A stretch of DNA of 64,000 bases from Nematostella vectensis (Eukaryota > Cnidaria > Anthozoa > Actiniaria > Edwardsiidae). The notes beneath the pieces are model-generated. The model was not told where the DNA came from, searched no databases, and saw only the letters and a list, made by a program, of their open reading frames with translations. A program made the translations under genes and the position numbers. Positions 60,494 through 64,000 of this stretch are shown here, piece after piece (the stretch's first letter is position 1; each line of letters begins with the position of its first letter). The stretch lies in the NCBI RefSeq assembly GCF_932526225.1, contig NC_064039.1, positions 10,744,139-10,808,138 of the forward strand, in the 5' to 3' direction.

Positions 60494-63400
60494 CACTAAG
60501 TGACCGGACTACTTTCCAACAAGCACTCTCCCCAAAGACCAGAAATATAAGTGCCCCGGGCGCTTTTTCGAATCATTAGAATATACAAATTAAAAGCGAC
60601 AAAATAAAGCTCTCCTATTTGTTGAGGCGATAAAGGTATATTTGTAGGCCAAGACGTGTTATACTTGATCGATCGGTTATCTTTTCCTGTGGCATGATAG
60701 AATGCTGCCAAGTTCATTGTGTATGTATGTGCATGGGCGCAGGTCTTCCTCCCAGCTGGACATCACCTGCCTAAGGGGGGAGACATGAGGGTATCCGAGA
60801 AAGGTAAACAAACAGATACGCTATCTAGTATCTGTATTTGCCGGGGTAAAATTCATTCTCAACTAAAGTGAGAAGCATCCCATCTCCCTCCACCTTTTAT
60901 CTCTCCCCTGAAATCGGCCTTGAAATATAATATACAGATCGTGTGTGTTGGCTAAGCTGCACGAAATACATACAAATTGATAGATATTGTTAACAGCGCT
61001 GGTTAATTACTTATGAGTGGTCGAAATAGAAAAGGTCGGGGACAAATTGGTGCCACTATAATACGATCTCAAAGGCTCGGAGGACCTTTTAAAAAGGCGT
61101 TGGGGGAGAAGTGGGTAACTTATACATCGAGGCAAACGTCCCAGTTTTATGGACTTTGAAGCTGCGATATATGGTAGCATCAGTTGATGATCTACTGATT
61201 TTTTCATTGGCTTGACATGTTAATATAAAATGTAAATAAATATGGATGTCTGTTTAGATTTTTATCTTGATTTAACGCTTTTATTATTTAAACACGCTCC
61301 CACCTACTGAGAGCAAGCGACCAGAACACGAAAGAGACCACCACAAAGCCAAAATGTCTTCAACCACGCCAACGTTTTGTTCTCCGACTCTGGTAAATCC
61401 TTTATGAACCCTTAAGAGGGTATCATTCGCTGGTAACACACCAGAGCGAAATGGACACCAGACCCGGGTCCATCGGTGCACGACTGACGACAATCAAGAT
61501 CTCCTCCACAGATAACTGCTGCGGCTTTCCTTCAATTATCTTTTGTTTGATTGACGGTATTTTTTAATAAGAAGTCCGTCTTTGCGTTAATCCCACTTTT
61601 TGTTCATATTGTTTGGAGATCTCACGGGTTAGGGTTCTCTTTTTCTCTGTGAATTGACGAGCCGCTTAAAGGCGACTGAACCAGTGGCACGCGCCAAGAT
61701 CGAGGATTTATATACATCAATCGTAAGCCAACTCAATTCTTTTTCTGTCCTTCCTATCTGTTCTTGGCAAAAATGGATTTTCCGGGCACTAAACGGTAAG
61801 GACGGATCCAGTAATTGGACTCTTACAAAAACCCACATCGATAAATTATATTAGGAAAGAAAGGAGTTCTTTACTGCTTATATCTTATAAATGGATATAA
61901 GGCAGTAAGAGCAGCTTTTCAAAGAAACCAAAAACAGCGTAAAAACATGCAACGGTACTAACCAAATATATACAATTGATTCATTGTTTCTTCGGGGTTG
62001 TGTTTTTCGTTTAGTGCTTTCGGTATTCGTAAACAGAAAAATAACAATTCGTAAGATAAGATCTATCTTCACCCGAAAACGACCGGCCATGGGCACTTTA
62101 TCTTTTTGCGTTTGCAAAATCACTCCCTTGCCTTTGAAGACCGAGATGATGCACAAAACTCCCTTGAGCAAAGCCTTTTAGGTTTACAGGTAAAACCTTC
62201 AAACAGGCGAATCACAGCAATGGACTTACATAAGGGCTGAAATCCCCCAAGAGGCTTTTCGGGCAACCACTTTAGTCTAAGCCTTTATTGAATTCCCCAT
62301 ATGTCATGGATAATGGCAGATAGCTCTTGAGGTGAGAGGACAGACGGTTCATGAGTGTTCTTACAGCGAAAGCTGATCCGCATGTTAGTATAGATATAGA
62401 ATCGGGTATAGACTCAAGGCTACCAAAGCCGGCGTTTTTCTGACAGGATATTTGTCAGGCTCAAGTCTCAACCATGAGTTGTACCTGTGTACGGATTTCA
62501 TCAGATTCATAAATGTCAAGTGTCACGTCTTTTGTGGACCACAAAAATATAAGGGGGGAGGGGAAAAAATGTGACCCTTGCCGTCCTTACAAAATTTCGT
62601 TCATTAATTTTCCAAATTATTGTTTTTCCTCTATCTGGCTTTAGACGTGTTTTTATGAACGGGACACACATGAATGCTTTATGTATGCCAGATATCAATC
62701 TTTCATCATGCTATCGATAGCATACTTTATCGTAAATTTCCTCTCATTTGTTTTGATCATTGTTGAATTTGTAAGAGCCTCGTTTCCGGGTCTGAACAAT
62801 ATCCAAACTAGTGCGCACATTGCATTCCCTTCCTTTCATTCATTTGTTTTTCTTTTGGCGCTCTTGTCACTCCCACGTCCGTTAAAAATATCTCTGCATG
62901 TCTTGTGTAGGAACTAAAAAGGCCCTTCAGTTCATTTACCCAATTGATCTCAATTTATGGAAGCACTTTAAGAATCGCAGCATCAAAGACCAAAACACAG
63001 GTATCGAGAAATCGGTAGATAATTAGTTCACTCCCGAGACACAAATCTCCATAGATAATTCGCGTGCGTTTTTTTTGCTTTTTCTGGGTGCCATCGAAGT
63101 AAGGTATCGTTTCAAAGATCTGCGTTCGCTCCAATGTAATTAGGATTTACTGAGTCCTATCTGAGGCACTTATTATATTTGTAGGCGGTATGTCAGGTTA
63201 TCTGACGATGGTACAGTAGGCGACTGCAAATAAAGTTATCAAGCTGGAGAAATCTGACGGAAATAAGGAACATCGCGCGGGGGAGCACTGTTCGTTTTAT
63301 GAATAACTACGGGAGAAAAATAATCCGTCAACTAAACAAAGTAAGTTTTCTATGGAATATGCATCATTCACATTGGACAACTTTGCCATATGAGAAAAAT

Positions 63401-64000
63401 TTTTAGATAATCGTTATGATAGTATTTTTATTGGAATAACAAGTCTAGCGATAATTATTCTAGCGCAAGGCCTTTTGCCGTGGTTGTGTTACTATGATCT
63501 TTGTAAATGCAACAATTTTGGAAAAACTTGTTAATCTTTTTTCATGGGAGTTTATAAAAAAAAAGTCAGAATAAACATTTTCATTTTCTGAGCTATTTTC
63601 TAATTTCTATTATTATTTCCCCAAAAAGGTATGACTCACGGGTACGTATCCACACTTTATTTTCGGAAAGTCTATTCAATACATGTTTTTTTTTCGTGCT
63701 TCATTATTAATTGCTTGCTTCCTCCAATATAATGTGGCCAGCGCAAATTCAGTTGTCAAACGTAGCTTAATGATTAACTCTCATTAGCCATTAGTATCGC
63801 CTTCAGGCTCTAGTACAACGAAACACATGAGCAATGACACGGGGGAACTACCAAGTGACGTCACAACCCCTCGTTTAGTCACCAGTCTCCACCTCAAATA
63901 ATGTGTGTGCGGGCCCTCGCTTATAAGCCATAAATGACGCGAGAAGTAAAAGTACAGATTTCTGTGTGATGAAAGAAAGAATACAGTTTCCAATTCCATA
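60494..64000. other. No supported gene
   Basis: This is AT-rich sequence with only short unconvincing ORFs. Near the right edge, TGACGTCA (63857-63864) is a perfect CRE/ATF palindrome, and CTTATAAGC lies downstream at about 63920, so a promoter may lie near the boundary. Neither strand shows a matching exon inside the window. Confidence 0.5.

Noticed and set aside
62681-62917. 78-codon hydrophobic ORF
   Set aside because: Its only feature is hydrophobicity from T-rich codons; no family resemblance or exon structure.

Overview
The window is eukaryotic, intron-rich nuclear DNA from an animal. The best guess is an anthozoan cnidarian (sea anemone or coral). Spliced genes join in phase through GT-AG introns and encode clear homologues of FERRY3/C12orf4, EMC6 and probably IFTAP (a ciliary protein). 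The BTB protein has a style I associate with lineage-specific cnidarian families. The taxonomic call is an inference from gene content, not a measurement.

Region 1 (1 to about 31,370) is one continuous satellite array of a 43-bp unit that runs off the left edge. About fifteen 196-bp spacers and many 75-bp truncated spacers interrupt it. It is organised into nested higher-order repeats of 474 bp, 685 bp, 2,740 bp and a segmental duplication of about 8.5 kb. The long plus-strand ORFs here are a by-product of a repeat unit without stop triplets and are not annotated as genes.

Region 2 (about 32.9 to 48.7 kb) is the gene-rich part. It holds a three-exon BTB/POZ protein (+), the convergent eleven-exon FERRY3/C12orf4 homologue (-), the six-exon EMC6 homologue (+), which is head-to-head with FERRY3 across 216 bp, and a C2H2 zinc-finger gene (-). 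Exon ends in this region are repeatedly copied into tandem repeats: the BTB exon 1 and exon 2 donor edges, the FERRY3 last-exon acceptor edge, the FERRY3 coding 3' end, and the zinc-finger C-terminus, whose in-frame 42-bp minisatellite is cut off by one TAA.

Region 3 (49.5 to 64 kb) is repeat-rich. It contains a tandem duplication of a 1,146-bp block, a seven-exon IFTAP-like gene (-) with a MITE-like element and a hairpin in one intron, an extra copy of IFTAP exon 3 bracketed by direct repeats, a pair of about 95-bp inverted repeats 4 kb apart, and a hammerhead ribozyme. The ribozyme at 58194-58250 has a complete core. It lies 356 bp from a second copy with a damaged core, inside an insertion flanked by 12-bp direct repeats: a retrozyme or Penelope-like layout. 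From about 60.5 kb to the end I see no supported gene.

Exon models were built by eye from splice sites, phase continuity and remembered family conservation; no search or alignment was run.
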